Below, piece by piece: positions 27,932-36,106 of a stretch of DNA of 64,000 bases. The position numbers were made by a program, and so were the translations under genes. The stretch lies in assembly GCA_004551485.1 (NCBI GenBank), contig SBLD01000004.1:241888-305887 (forward strand), read 5' to 3'. Below the pieces are notes generated by a model. The model had not been told where the DNA came from. It ran no database searches and worked only from the letters and a program-made list of their open reading frames with translations. Positions within the stretch are counted from its first letter, which is position 1; each line of letters starts with the position of its first letter. Origin of the DNA: Billgrantia azerbaijanica (GTDB taxonomy: Bacteria > Pseudomonadota > Gammaproteobacteria > Pseudomonadales > Halomonadaceae).

Positions 27932-28795
27932 TCAACGCTGGCACAACTCCTCGGTGGAATACTTGAAGGCGTTGAGCACGTCCTCCTGGGTGAAGCCGTA
28001 GCTGGTGAGAGTCTCCTCCCAGGCATCGGTGCGCTTGTAGTCCGCCAAGGCTTCGTTGACCGCGTCGCGCAGCGACTCGGCGTCCGGCCCGAAAGCAAAG
28101 CCGCCCCAGCTGCGCACTTCCTCGCCGTCGAGCCGGGGATCGGTGAAGTCGAGGGCAGCTTCCACCTCGCGGCTCTGTCGGTCGAGCGTGGTGACCGTGA
28201 GCCCGGTGGCCGCATAGGCGTCCGCCTTGCCGTTGGCGATGGCGTCGATGGCTTCGTCATTGCGCTCGATGGTGACGATCTTCTCCTCGGGGACGCCAAG
28301 GGCGAGCAGGATCTCGCGCTGGTCGGCACCCGACATCACGGCTACCCGGTAGTCGTTGCGATCTGCGAAGGTGTCGTAGGCGTTGAGTTCCTCGGGGTTG
28401 CCGGCGCGCACCAGCAGGCCCTCGCCGTAGGTGGTGTTGGGTTCGGAGTAGAGCACCTGTTCGCAGCGCTCGGGGAGAATCGCCATCTCGGCGGCGGCCA
28501 TGTCGAAGCGGCCTTCGCGAAGCCCCGGGATCAGCTCGCCGAAGTCGGTGACGACCCATTCGATGGCGTCGATGCCGAGCGCTTCCATCAGGTGCTTGGC
28601 GACGTCCGGGCCGGCACCGTGGGCCTCTCCGCTGTCGTCGAGATAGCCGTAGGGCTCCTCGTTGGCCACCGCGATGCGTATGCTGCCCCGTTCGCGGATC
28701 TCCTCCAGGCTGGCGGCGTTGGCGGTAGCCAGGCCGACCAGCAGTACCGCAGCGGCGAGTCGCATCGGCCAGCCGGCTCTGCTGTCGTTGCGCAT
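27932..28795 (-). CDS. Ectoine/hydroxyectoine-type ABC transporter substrate-binding protein (EhuB-like)
   Basis: A 287-residue periplasmic solute-binding protein with a signal peptide (residues 11-27, cleavage near ATANA/A). The mature protein matches the EhuB pattern: GSIRIAVANEEPYGYLDDSG, VTDFGELIPGLREGRFDMAAA, PERCEQVLYSEPN and GKADAYAATGLTV. EhuB captures the compatible solutes ectoine and hydroxyectoine. No permease or ATPase genes (EhuCDA) lie next to it, so it is an orphan here. The start is chosen by GGAGGGGAG upstream. Confidence 0.8.
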   Translation of the reverse strand: MRNDSRAGWPMRLAAAVLLVGLATANAASLEEIRERGSIRIAVANEEPYGYLDDSGEAHGAGPDVAKHLMEALGIDAIEWVVTDFGELIPGLREGRFDMAAAEMAILPERCEQVLYSEPNTTYGEGLLVRAGNPEELNAYDTFADRNDYRVAVMSGADQREILLALGVPEEKIVTIERNDEAIDAIANGKADAYAATGLTVTTLDRQSREVEAALDFTDPRLDGEEVRSWGGFAFGPDAESLRDAVNEALADYKRTDAWEETLTSYGFTQEDVLNAFKYSTEELCQR

Positions 28796-28902
28796 CGGCG
28801 AATCTCCCCTCCTGGTGCATCGCGGCCCCGCCGGCTGCGGCGGGGCCCCTGGCATCAACATAGGTGAGGGGCCGGCTCCCTGCCAGCGAGGGTACCAGGA
28901 GG

Positions 28903-29448
28903 TCAGCGGCGCAGGTCGACCTGCCGGCTCTGGCCGTGCCCTAGCGATACCTGGCGGATGATGATGTGTCGCTTGCCGCTGCGTGGGTCGACGACGCTAC
29001 CGGAGACGTAGAACTCGCCGGCAGGCAGTCCGGTCAGTCGGAAGCGGCCGTTGGCATCGGTGCGCGTGGCGTGGGTATAGGCACGGGCGCGCGGGTCGGC
29101 CGGCTCCACCGCACGCCCGGCCAGGGCCTGCTCGGCGGCCTCGGCAGAGTAGGTGGTCACCGGGGCGACGGAGACCGTCTCGCCGGCGCCCACGATGCCG
29201 TTGAGGCTCAAGCGTCCGCTGATAGAGGCCGTCCCGCTCTTTTCAAGTCGGGCGTATTCGGCTTCGGGAAAGGCGATCTGTCGCGCCACCCGCGGCGGCG
29301 GGGTGGTGCCTGGCATGACCTCGCGTGGTGCCGGTTCGCTGCGGTCGATCACCTCGATGCGCTCGGGCGAGGGCGCGGGGCGTGACTCCATCATCTGGCA
29401 GCCGGTGAGCATCACGCCCAGCAGGAGCAGAGAAATCCAGGCTTTCAT
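28903..29448 (-). CDS. Lipoprotein with a carboxypeptidase-regulatory-like domain
   Basis: A 181-residue lipoprotein with lipobox LTGC near residue 18. After a Pro-rich linker, residues 75-175 (ISGRLSLNGIVGAGETV ... TDANGRFRLTGLPAGEFYVSG) resemble a carboxypeptidase regulatory-like beta-sandwich, a fold often used in cell-surface or periplasmic binding. Function unknown. It lies upstream of the ehuB-like gene on the same strand with a 107-nt gap. Confidence 0.75.
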   Translation of the reverse strand: MKAWISLLLLGVMLTGCQMMESRPAPSPERIEVIDRSEPAPREVMPGTTPPPRVARQIAFPEAEYARLEKSGTASISGRLSLNGIVGAGETVSVAPVTTYSAEAAEQALAGRAVEPADPRARAYTHATRTDANGRFRLTGLPAGEFYVSGSVVDPRSGKRHIIIRQVSLGHGQSRQVDLRR

Positions 29449-29549
29449 CGGGCTGTCCTCGTCATTCATGCCGCTTTGCGCAACGAGCATAGCCGATGCT
29501 GGCCATCGGAAGACAGCGCCGCTGTGCCAGGGGCGGGCGGCAGGAACGC

Positions 29550-29578
29550 GCGAGGCCCGCCGGGTCGGCGGGCCTCGC
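29550..29578 (-). terminator. Hairpin after the phasin gene
   Basis: GCGAGGCCCGCC and GGCGGGCCTCGC flank a 5-nt loop 29 nt after the phasin stop. No T-run is visible. Confidence 0.65.
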
Positions 29579-29606
29579 GGTCAGTCGGGCAGCGGTGCCG
29601 GAGCTG

Positions 29607-29975
29607 TTACTTGCCGGCCTTGGCTGCCGTTTCCTGGGCCTGCTTGACGTTGGCTTCGGTCAGCTTCTGGCTCTGCTGCACGAAGTCCTGCTGCAGGGCC
29701 ACGACCTTCTCGGCATCGCCCTGCAGGCGCTCGGTCAGCTGCTTGGCGACCGCCTGCTGGCCTTCCAGATAGGTGCGGAGGCTGTCGGCGTCCTTGACCT
29801 CGAGCAGGCTGCGTGCCTGAGCGAAGCCGGTGTCGGCGTAGGCCTTGGTGGCCTCGAGCTGGGCGTTGACCAGCTTTTCGGTGAACTCGACGCTGAGTGC
29901 GGCGTAGGCGCGCGCCGGGCCAAAGAACAGGCTGTCGAACTGCTGAGTGAACTGCTCGGTGGTGAAGTTGGCCAT
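29607..29975 (-). CDS. Phasin family protein
   Basis: A 122-residue, all-helical, cysteine-free protein with the phasin pattern: FTEKLVNAQLEATKAYADTGFAQARSLLEV-type amphipathic helices and a Gln/Lys-rich C-terminus. Phasins coat polyhydroxyalkanoate granules and stabilise their surface. GGAGG lies 7 nt before the ATG. The upstream region has two TGC-N3-GCA sites that could bind a PhaR-type repressor. No other PHA gene is in the window. Confidence 0.85.
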   Translation of the reverse strand: MANFTTEQFTQQFDSLFFGPARAYAALSVEFTEKLVNAQLEATKAYADTGFAQARSLLEVKDADSLRTYLEGQQAVAKQLTERLQGDAEKVVALQQDFVQQSQKLTEANVKQAQETAAKAGK

Positions 29976-30033
29976 GGTCAGCCTCCGGTTGTGGATCATG
30001 CGAGGGGCGTGACGCTCACGCCGTTTTGTCTTG

Positions 30034-30070
30034 TGCGTCGCAGCATAGCAGCTGTGCTTTGTGCGATGCA
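30034..30070 (-). promoter_or_regulatory. Two TGC-N3-GCA sites upstream of the phasin gene
   Basis: TGCGTCGCA (30034-30042) and TGCGATGCA (30062-30070) lie 28 nt apart, 59-95 nt upstream of the phasin start. PhaR repressors of phasin genes bind TGC-rich inverted sites of this type in other bacteria. Confidence 0.4.
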
Positions 30071-30221
30071 ACACGGCAATGCAGCCAATCGGCGCTTCGG
30101 CACGCTCCAGTCTCGGTGCGCCACTGGGTACCAAAGCACGAGTCGATTCATACCGTTTCTCGCACACGGTTTGGCTACTCTGGTAAGGTGCCAGCCCAAG
30201 AGAATTTAGGGGGTGTTGACG

Positions 30222-30980
30222 ATGACCAGCATCGGCAAGCCCTTGCGTCTGGCAAGCTTGCAGGACGTGGCTTGCGACACCTGCCATCTCAATACCCTGT
30301 GCCTGCCAGGCGACCTCGCCTCGGAGAAGGTCACCGAGCTGAAGGAGATCATTCAGCCGCTTGCCAGACTGGCCCGACACGAGGTGCTCTATTACCAGGG
30401 CGCAGAGCTCGACAACCTCTATACGGTGCGTTCCGGCAGCCTCAAGCAGGTGACCACCACCGAGACGGGCGAGTATCTCGTCACGGCGCTGTTCCTTCCC
30501 GGGGAGCTGATCGGTCTCGATGCCATCGCGGACGAGCACTATCCCGGCAGTGTCGTGGCGCTCGAGACCAGTAGCGTCTGCGCGCTGCCCTTCAAGCCGC
30601 TGGAGGCGCTGTGTGCGCAGCGGCTCGAGTTGTGCTTGCGCCTCCATCGCAGCCTCAGCCAGGAGATACATAACGAGCGCCTGCGCTTGCGCCTGCTGCT
30701 GCGGCGCACCGCCGAAGGACGCGTTGCCTGCTTCCTGACCGCCCTGTCGGAACGCTTCCAGCGGCGTGGCTATTCCCCTTACCGCTTCCACCTGAGCCTT
30801 TCCCGCGCCGACCTGGGCAGCTACCTGGGACTGACGGAGGAGACCGTCGGCCGTGCCTTGATGCGCTGCCAGGAGCAGGGGTTGGTCACCGTGCGAGGCC
30901 GTGAAATCCGCATCCTGGACATGCCGAACCTGGCACGGCTGGCGCATGCCAGCGGGCGACGCAAGGCTCAGGGGGGATGA
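30222..30980 (+). CDS. FNR/Anr-type oxygen-sensing regulator with CRP-like recognition helix
   Basis: A 252-residue CRP/FNR family regulator. The N-terminal cysteines Cys18, Cys21 and Cys27 (ACDTCHLNTLC) plus Cys120 are the [4Fe-4S] ligands of FNR, so it should sense oxygen. The cyclic-nucleotide-binding fold follows and a helix-turn-helix lies near residue 200-225. The recognition helix reads LTEETVGRAL, with Gly where FNR has Ser, as in CRP's RETVGR, so DNA specificity may differ from the standard FNR box. ATG 30222 has AGGGGG upstream; a GTG at 30213 is in frame. Next to it, convergent, is a ferritin-like gene. Confidence 0.88.
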   Translation: MTSIGKPLRLASLQDVACDTCHLNTLCLPGDLASEKVTELKEIIQPLARLARHEVLYYQGAELDNLYTVRSGSLKQVTTTETGEYLVTALFLPGELIGLDAIADEHYPGSVVALETSSVCALPFKPLEALCAQRLELCLRLHRSLSQEIHNERLRLRLLLRRTAEGRVACFLTALSERFQRRGYSPYRFHLSLSRADLGSYLGLTEETVGRALMRCQEQGLVTVRGREIRILDMPNLARLAHASGRRKAQGG

Positions 30981-31478
30981 TCAGCGCTCCCGGGGCAGGC
31001 GGGCTTCGAGCTGCCACTCCCCGTGACGCTCCTCGAGTAGCTGGTATTCGCGGCGCTTCTGCCGGACGAAGGCCTGCAGGGGGCGGTAGAGCTCCGGGGT
31101 GGCATTGGTGGCCAGCAGGGCGTCGTAGAAGTGCCAGGAGTGGTGAGCCGCCTCCAGGGCCTCGTCGAGCACGTCGCTTGTCATGGTGCCGTTGACGACG
31201 AAGAAGTGGCGGCAGGAGGGGGCGAGCGCTGAGCCCATCGCTGGGTTCGCCTCGCCGAGGCAGGCTTCGAGGTCCAGTTCGCTGGCGACCGTACGTAGTG
31301 TCTCGAGGCGCAGTTCGCACTCGGTGCCCAGCGTCGCCATCAGGCGGCTGATGTGGGGGGCGGTGGGCAGCAGGCTCAGCGCCAGGCGGCGGTAGCGCTG
31401 CAGCTCCTGCCGTTCGTGATGGCTGATCAGGTCGAGCTGTTCCTGGGGCAGGAGCATATGGGCGGTCGAGTCAAACAT
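30981..31478 (-). CDS. Ferritin-like helical protein
   Basis: A 165-residue, predominantly helical protein with carboxylate/histidine-rich helices (ISHHERQELQRYRR, TECELRLETL, EALEAAHHSWHFYDALL) suggesting a ferritin-like four-helix bundle with metal-binding potential. I cannot assign the exact family. Its stop abuts the stop of the FNR-type regulator. Confidence 0.65.
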   Translation of the reverse strand: MFDSTAHMLLPQEQLDLISHHERQELQRYRRLALSLLPTAPHISRLMATLGTECELRLETLRTVASELDLEACLGEANPAMGSALAPSCRHFFVVNGTMTSDVLDEALEAAHHSWHFYDALLATNATPELYRPLQAFVRQKRREYQLLEERHGEWQLEARLPRER

Positions 31479-31714
31479 GGGCGCTGTCCGTTATGGTTCT
31501 GATCTTGGTGAGCAGGCCGTAGGCTTGGCCGGGAGGACTACGGGACTGATCGTAGTCAGCCCTCGCCACCGCCGGCCACGACAGTTGTCAACTTCCGATC
31601 CACATGCCGCTTTCGACCACCAGCGTGTCGGCGGGAGACACGTGGCCCCTTGAAAGGCGAAGCGGGTCACCCGATGCTGACAGCATGCTTTCGTGCCAAA
31701 GCAAGGAGACGGCC

Positions 31715-33094
31715 ATGAGCGAGCAGCGTATCGAGCGTGACAGCATGGGCGAACTGGAGGTGCCGCGCGATGCCCTCTACGGCGCCCAGACGCAGCGGGC
31801 CATCAACAACTTTCCGGTCTCCGGCCAGGCGATGCCGGCCGCCTTCATCCACGCCATCGCGCGGATCAAGCTGGCCGCCGCACAGGTCAATGCGGCGCTG
31901 GGGCTGCTCGACGCGGCGCGCGCCGAGGCCATCGCCGAGGCGGCGCAAGCGATCATCGACGGACGCCACGACGACCAGTTCCCGGTGGATGTCTTCCAGA
32001 CCGGCTCCGGGACCTCGAGCAACATGAACGTCAACGAGGTGATCGCCACTCTGGCGAGCCGCGACGACCTGTCGGTGGGGCCCAACGATCACGTCAACAT
32101 GGGGCAGTCGAGCAACGACGTCATTCCCAGTGCCGTGCACCTCTCGGCGGCACTGGCCGTCACCACCCGGCTGCGTCCGGCGCTGGTGCACCTGCGCGAC
32201 GCCATCGACGCCCGGGCCGCCGAGCTCGACGGTGTGGTGAAGACGGGGCGCACCCACCTGATGGATGCCATGCCGCTGCGCATGAGCCAGGAACTGGGCG
32301 GCTGGTCGAGCCAGGTGGCCCAGGCGATCGAGCGTATCGACGGCGCCATGCTGCGCCTCACGCGCCTCGCCCAGGGCGGGACGGCCGTGGGCACCGGCAT
32401 CAATGCCCATCCCGAGTTCGCCGTGCGCATGGCGCGCGCGCTCAGCGACCAGACCGGGCTCGCCTTCACCCCTAACGACAGTTTCTTCGCCAGCCTCGCC
32501 TCCCAGGACGCGGCGGTGGAGCTCTCCGGACAGCTGCGCGGCCTGGCCTGCGTGATCATGAAGATCGCCAACGACCTGCGCTGGATGAACTCCGGGCCGC
32601 TGGCCGGCCTCGGCGAGATCGAGCTCGAGTCGCTGCAGCCGGGCAGCTCGATCATGCCGGGCAAGGTCAACCCGGTGATCCCCGAGTCCGCGGCCCAGGC
32701 GGCGGCTCAGGTGATCGGCCTGGACAGCGCCGTCACCGTGGCCGGCCAGAGTGGCAACTTCCAGCTCAACGTCATGCTGCCGCTGGTCGCCCACAACCTG
32801 CTCACCCAGATCACCCTGATGAGCAACACCGCCCGGCTGCTGGCCGATCGGGCCATCGCCACCTTCCGGGTGCGCGAGGCCAACCTGGCCGAGCCGCTGT
32901 CGCGCAACCCCATCCTGGTCACGGCGCTCAACTCGGTGATCGGCTACGACGCCGCGGCGGCCATCGCCAAGGAGGCCTACCAGGCCGGGCGGCCGATCAT
33001 CGACGTGGCCGAGGAGCGCACCGACCTCTCGCGGGACGAGCTCGAACGGCTGCTCGACCCGGCGGCGCTGACGCGGGGTGGGATTCCGGGCTAG
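31715..33094 (+). CDS. fumC: Fumarate hydratase class II
   Basis: A 459-residue iron-independent fumarase interconverting fumarate and L-malate. Signatures: ALYGAQTQRAINNFP, FQTGSGTSSNMNVNEV, GRTHLMDAMPL and the fumarase/lyase motif GSSIMPGKVNP. ATG 31715 has AAGGAG 8 nt upstream; the family N-terminus MSEQRIERDSMGE fits. It stands alone, convergent with glpR. Confidence 0.97.
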   Translation: MSEQRIERDSMGELEVPRDALYGAQTQRAINNFPVSGQAMPAAFIHAIARIKLAAAQVNAALGLLDAARAEAIAEAAQAIIDGRHDDQFPVDVFQTGSGTSSNMNVNEVIATLASRDDLSVGPNDHVNMGQSSNDVIPSAVHLSAALAVTTRLRPALVHLRDAIDARAAELDGVVKTGRTHLMDAMPLRMSQELGGWSSQVAQAIERIDGAMLRLTRLAQGGTAVGTGINAHPEFAVRMARALSDQTGLAFTPNDSFFASLASQDAAVELSGQLRGLACVIMKIANDLRWMNSGPLAGLGEIELESLQPGSSIMPGKVNPVIPESAAQAAAQVIGLDSAVTVAGQSGNFQLNVMLPLVAHNLLTQITLMSNTARLLADRAIATFRVREANLAEPLSRNPILVTALNSVIGYDAAAAIAKEAYQAGRPIIDVAEERTDLSRDELERLLDPAALTRGGIPG

Positions 33095-33123
33095 TGCAGC
33101 TGCCCCGGCGGCGCTTCGGGGGG

Positions 33124-33155
33124 CGAAAACGAAAACGAGCGACAAGAAAACGAAC
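33124..33155. repeat. GAAAACGA direct repeats between fumC and glpR
   Basis: GAAAACGA occurs twice with a 2-nt overlap (33124-33137) and GAAAACGA again at 33146-33153, in a 117-bp gap downstream of both genes. DeoR-family proteins can bind such repeats, but the location is 3' of both genes. Confidence 0.3.
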
Positions 33156-33211
33156 ATCAAGTGGTCGAAGCAGCGGCCTTGGCGAGCCCGGCATGCCGGG
33201 CCGACAGGGGC

Positions 33212-33970
33212 TCAGGCGATGTGCAGGGCAACGTCGTGCTGCTGCAGCAGGCGCAGAATGGCCTCGGGGGGACGCCGGTCGGTGAACAGGGCGTCGAGCT
33301 GGGCGAGGTTACCCTGGCGTACCACGGGATTGCGCTGGAACTTGGAGTGGTCGGTGGCGAGGAAGACCTGCCGGGAGTTGCGGAGAATGGCCTGGGCGAC
33401 GCGTACCTCCTGGTAGTCGAACTCGAGCAGCGAGCCGTCCTCGTCGATGCCGCTGATGCCGATGATGCCGTAATCGACCTTGAACTGGTTGATGAAGTCG
33501 ATGGTGGCCTCGCCGATGATGCCGCCGTCGCGGGAGCGCACCTGGCCGCCGGCGATGATCACGTTGAAATCCTCCTTGTGCTGCAGGATGGCGGCCACGT
33601 TGAGGTTGTTGGTGATGACCTCCAGGCCCTGATGTTCCAGCAGCGCCTCGGCGATCAGCTCGGTGCTGGTGCCGATGTTGATGAACAGCGATGCCTGGTC
33701 GGGGATGTGGCGGGCCACCAGGGCGGCAATGCGCTGCTTGGCCTCCAGGTTGAGGGTCTTGCGCGTCGCGTAGGCGGTGTTGACCGTGCTCGATTCCAAC
33801 CCGGCACCGCCGTGCACGCGTCGGATCAGCCCTTCGCTGGAGAGGGCGTTGAGATCGCGACGCACCGTCTGGGGGGTGACCGCGAAGTGTTCCGTCAGCT
33901 GCTCGATGCTGGCATAGCCCTGGCGGCGTACCAGCTCGATGATGGCGTCCTGGCGTTGCTGCTGGTTCAT
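33212..33970 (-). CDS. glpR: DeoR-family repressor GlpR
   Basis: A 252-residue repressor. N-terminal DeoR winged helix ([33 protein letters not shown]), then the sugar-phosphate sensor domain with [34 protein letters not shown] and [19 protein letters not shown]. GlpR represses glycerol-3-phosphate genes until G3P binds. No glp target gene is adjacent. Start MNQQQRQ chosen by family N-terminus. Confidence 0.93.
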   Translation of the reverse strand: MNQQQRQDAIIELVRRQGYASIEQLTEHFAVTPQTVRRDLNALSSEGLIRRVHGGAGLESSTVNTAYATRKTLNLEAKQRIAALVARHIPDQASLFINIGTSTELIAEALLEHQGLEVITNNLNVAAILQHKEDFNVIIAGGQVRSRDGGIIGEATIDFINQFKVDYGIIGISGIDEDGSLLEFDYQEVRVAQAILRNSRQVFLATDHSKFQRNPVVRQGNLAQLDALFTDRRPPEAILRLLQQHDVALHIA

Positions 33971-34182
33971 GGCGTCTCCTTGCTGGGCCTGATTCCACGC
34001 GCTCGAGCGTGACGACGTTACGATAACAGGCCGGCATGATCGCAAGTGAACATTCTAGTCGAAGAGCGAAACCGGCAGGGTTAGGTGGAAGGCACCAACG
34101 CGGGTGTGGCGGGCGCGTAGGCGGGACGGCAAGCGGTTGATTCGCCTGAGGGGTGGGGGAGTGTTGCGGGGGAATTCGGGGC
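33971..34182. other. Non-coding stretch between glpR and the tRNA promoter
   Basis: No gene or clear structure is visible beyond the glpR 5' region. Together with the tRNA leader this is the 331-bp gap between glpR and the first tRNA. Confidence 0.5.
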
Positions 34183-34210
34183 TTGCATTTGCGGGATGAA
34201 CGCGTAGAAT
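34183..34210 (+). promoter_or_regulatory. Promoter of the tRNA-Val pair
   Basis: TTGCAT (34183-34188), 16-nt spacer and TAGAAT (34205-34210) form a good sigma-70 promoter about 92 nt before the first tRNA. Confidence 0.6.
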
Positions 34211-34301
34211 ACGCATCCGTTGCCACGGCACAGATTGCCGTTCACGGCGCGACGACGGTTGGCTCGCGACGTGGCAAGGCGTCGTCAGAGGCAGGTAGTG
34301 C

Positions 34302-34378
34302 AGGACCATAGCTCAGTTGGTTAGAGCGCCACGTTGACATCGTGGAGGTCGGCGGTTCGAATCCGCCTGGTCCTACCA
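34302..34378 (+). tRNA. tRNA-Val (GAC)
   Basis: A 77-nt cloverleaf beginning AGGACCATAGC and ending TGGTCCTACCA, with the CCA encoded. The anticodon loop TTGACAT gives GAC, reading GUC/GUU. T-loop GGTTCGAATCC. First of two tandem copies 23 nt apart. Confidence 0.98.
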
Positions 34379-34401
34379 AGCCTGCGCCGGTGACTCTCTC
34401 C

Positions 34402-34478
34402 AGGACCATAGCTCAGTTGGTTAGAGCGCCACGTTGACATCGTGGAGGTCAGCGGTTCAAATCCGCTTGGTCCTACCA
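34402..34478 (+). tRNA. tRNA-Val (GAC), second copy
   Basis: Identical to the first copy except in the T arm, where compensatory and loop changes give AGCGGTTCAAATCCGCT. Anticodon GAC, CCA encoded. A terminator follows 11 nt later. Confidence 0.98.
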
Positions 34479-34489
34479 GCTTCCCGAAT

Positions 34490-34519
34490 GCCCCGCAGCT
34501 TCGCTGCGGGGCGTTTTGC
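34490..34519 (+). terminator. Terminator of the tRNA-Val operon
   Basis: GCCCCGCAGC-TTC-GCTGCGGGGC followed by GTTTTGC. It also lies at the 3' end of the convergent methionine sulfoxide reductase gene. Confidence 0.9.
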
Positions 34520-34978
34520 TTATGTGAGGTCGGTGCGCCCGGCGAACACTGCCACCAGGCGTTCGATGCCGGCCTGGTCCGCCGCGCTGAAGCGCCCTTT
34601 CACCGGGCTGTCCAGGTCCAGCACGCCCCATAGGCGACCGTTCACGGTGATCGGCACGACCAGCTCGGCGTTGGAGGCCGCATCGCAGGCGATGTGGTCG
34701 GTCACGGCGTGGACGTCGTCGACGCGCTGCGTCTGCCGGGTGCGCGCGGCCGCCCCGCATACCCCCTGGTCAAAGGGGATGGGGTGGCAGGCCGGCTTGC
34801 CCTGGAAGGGGCCGAGGCCAAGCATCCCTGGGCTGCGCTGCAGATAGAAACCGGCCCAGTTGAGGTCGGGGATCTCCTGCATCAGGAAGGCGCAGGTCTG
34901 GGCGCTGTTGGTCAGCCAGTCGCGGGTGTCGAGCAGCGCCTCGAGCTGGCGGGCGAGCAGGGCGTAATCGGGTGTCAT
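34520..34978 (-). CDS. Free methionine-(R)-sulfoxide reductase, GAF type
   Basis: A 152-residue GAF-domain fRMsr that reduces free Met-(R)-sulfoxide, the MsrC/YebR type. Conserved features: DLNWAGFYL, FQGKPACHPIPFDQGVCGAA with two of the active-site cysteines, and HIACDAASNAELVVPI with the third, then GVLDLDSP. Start ATG 34978 has AAAGGAG upstream. It follows the metNIQ terminator by only about 15 nt, so its own promoter must lie in or before that hairpin. Confidence 0.92.
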   Translation of the reverse strand: MTPDYALLARQLEALLDTRDWLTNSAQTCAFLMQEIPDLNWAGFYLQRSPGMLGLGPFQGKPACHPIPFDQGVCGAAARTRQTQRVDDVHAVTDHIACDAASNAELVVPITVNGRLWGVLDLDSPVKGRFSAADQAGIERLVAVFAGRTDLT

Positions 34979-34993
34979 CACGGCTCCTTTCAC

Positions 34994-35017
34994 AAAAAGG
35001 CCGGCCTTGCGGCCGGC
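34994..35017 (-). terminator. Terminator of metNIQ
   Basis: On the minus strand GCCGGCC-GCAA-GGCCGGCC is followed by five T. It lies beyond repeat copy B, so the repeat forms part of the metQ 3' untranslated RNA. Confidence 0.85.
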
Positions 35018-35039
35018 GCCAAACTCATGAATCCCTGGT

Positions 35040-35240
35040 GAAAGATGGATATGCGTGGCGAGCGAAGACAGGCTGGTCGCCGCCGGAGCGCAGCTCCGGA
35101 GTGTAGCCTGCTACATGAGGATACGACCGGGCCGACGCTTCGGCACCGCCGGCGGCCAGGATGGCTAGGTTCGTTCCCGACGAACCAACGCACTTCCCAC
35201 ATCCCTGTGGGTCGTCGAGCGCAGTAGCATATCCGCTTTC
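35040..35240 (-). repeat. Dispersed intergenic repeat, copy B (201 bp)
   Basis: In reverse orientation this matches copy A at 24012-24151 block by block (CTGCGCTCGAC, CCGCCGGCGGTGC, CCTCATGTAGCAGGCTACA, CTGCGCTCCGGCGGCG, CAGCCTGTC). Its ends are GAAAGC at the 35240 side and tCTTTC at the other. It has about 60 bp extra near the start, containing a CCCACA-GGGA-TGTGGG-type hairpin (35196-35211) and a second GTTCG/CGAAC hairpin, which copy A lacks. Confidence 0.75.
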
Positions 35241-35242
35241 AC

Positions 35243-36037
35243 TTATTTCCAGCCGGGTACTGCCTGCGCCCCAAACAGCTCCTCGGCCTTGGCCTCGACC
35301 TCCTCGGTCTGGTAGGCGTCGACCAACTGGCGGATCGCTTCGCGGTCCTGATCGCCTTCGCGCACCACGATCAGGTTGACGTAAGGCGACTCCGGGCCCT
35401 CCTTGATCAGCGCGTCGTCCAGGGTCAGGCCGGCGGGCTGGGCGAAGGTGTTGTTGATGAAGGCCAGGTCCACGTCGGGGAGCACGCGCGGCAGCTGTGC
35501 GGCTTCGATCTCGCGGAAACGGAAGTCCTTGGGATTGCCCACCACGTTGAGCGGCGTGGCCTCGAGATTTTCCGGGTCGTCCAGCTCGATCAGGCCCTGG
35601 TTGTGCATCAGGATCAGCGCTCGGCCTTCGTTGGAGGGGTCGTTGGGCAGGGCGATCTGGGCGCCTTCGGGTAGCGCCTCGATGCTGTCATGCTTCTCGG
35701 AGTAGGCGCCGATCGGGTAGACGAAGGTGCGTCCGGCAATGGCGAAGTCGTAGCCGCGATCTTCCACCATGGAGCGCATGTAGGGCTCGTGCTGGTAGGC
35801 GTTGGCATCCAGGCTGCCGTCGGCCAGGGCGGCATTGGGGGTGACGTAGTCGGTGAACTCGATGATCTCGACGCTCAGGCCGTACTCGCGCTGAGCGATC
35901 TCGGCAGCCACCTCCATCACCTCGGTCTCGGGGCCGGCCACGGTGCCGACCTTGATGGCGTGTTCGTCGGCCAGGGCGGTGCCGGCAGCCAGGGTGAGGG
36001 CGGAAGCGAGAACGGTGTTGAGCAGTGTCTTGCGCAT
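35243..36037 (-). CDS. metQ: Methionine ABC transporter substrate-binding protein
   Basis: A 264-residue NlpA/MetQ protein with signal peptide (cleavage near ALA/DE, residues 22-24) and no lipobox cysteine, so it is probably a soluble periplasmic protein. Family segments: IKVGTVAGPETEVMEVA, VIEFTDYVTPNAALADGSLDANAYQHEPY, and AFINNTFAQPAGL. It captures methionine for MetNI. Third gene of the SAM-II-controlled metNIQ operon, 69 nt after metI. Confidence 0.95.
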   Translation of the reverse strand: MRKTLLNTVLASALTLAAGTALADEHAIKVGTVAGPETEVMEVAAEIAQREYGLSVEIIEFTDYVTPNAALADGSLDANAYQHEPYMRSMVEDRGYDFAIAGRTFVYPIGAYSEKHDSIEALPEGAQIALPNDPSNEGRALILMHNQGLIELDDPENLEATPLNVVGNPKDFRFREIEAAQLPRVLPDVDLAFINNTFAQPAGLTLDDALIKEGPESPYVNLIVVREGDQDREAIRQLVDAYQTEEVEAKAEELFGAQAVPGWK

Positions 36038-36106
36038 GGGTCGGAACCTCCTGTTGTGTCGTCTCGATATTAAGGTAATAAAAAATAAAATTTAAATAGC
36101 TTTTGG

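Noticed and set aside
31536-31557. GACTACG/CGTAGTC hairpin upstream of fumC
   Set aside because: Short stem with a loop of mixed bases and no T-run; could be chance, and nothing links it to a known regulator.
34055-34309. 84-codon minus-strand frame upstream of the tRNA genes
   Set aside because: It overlaps the tRNA promoter, has no ribosome site and no recognisable protein features.
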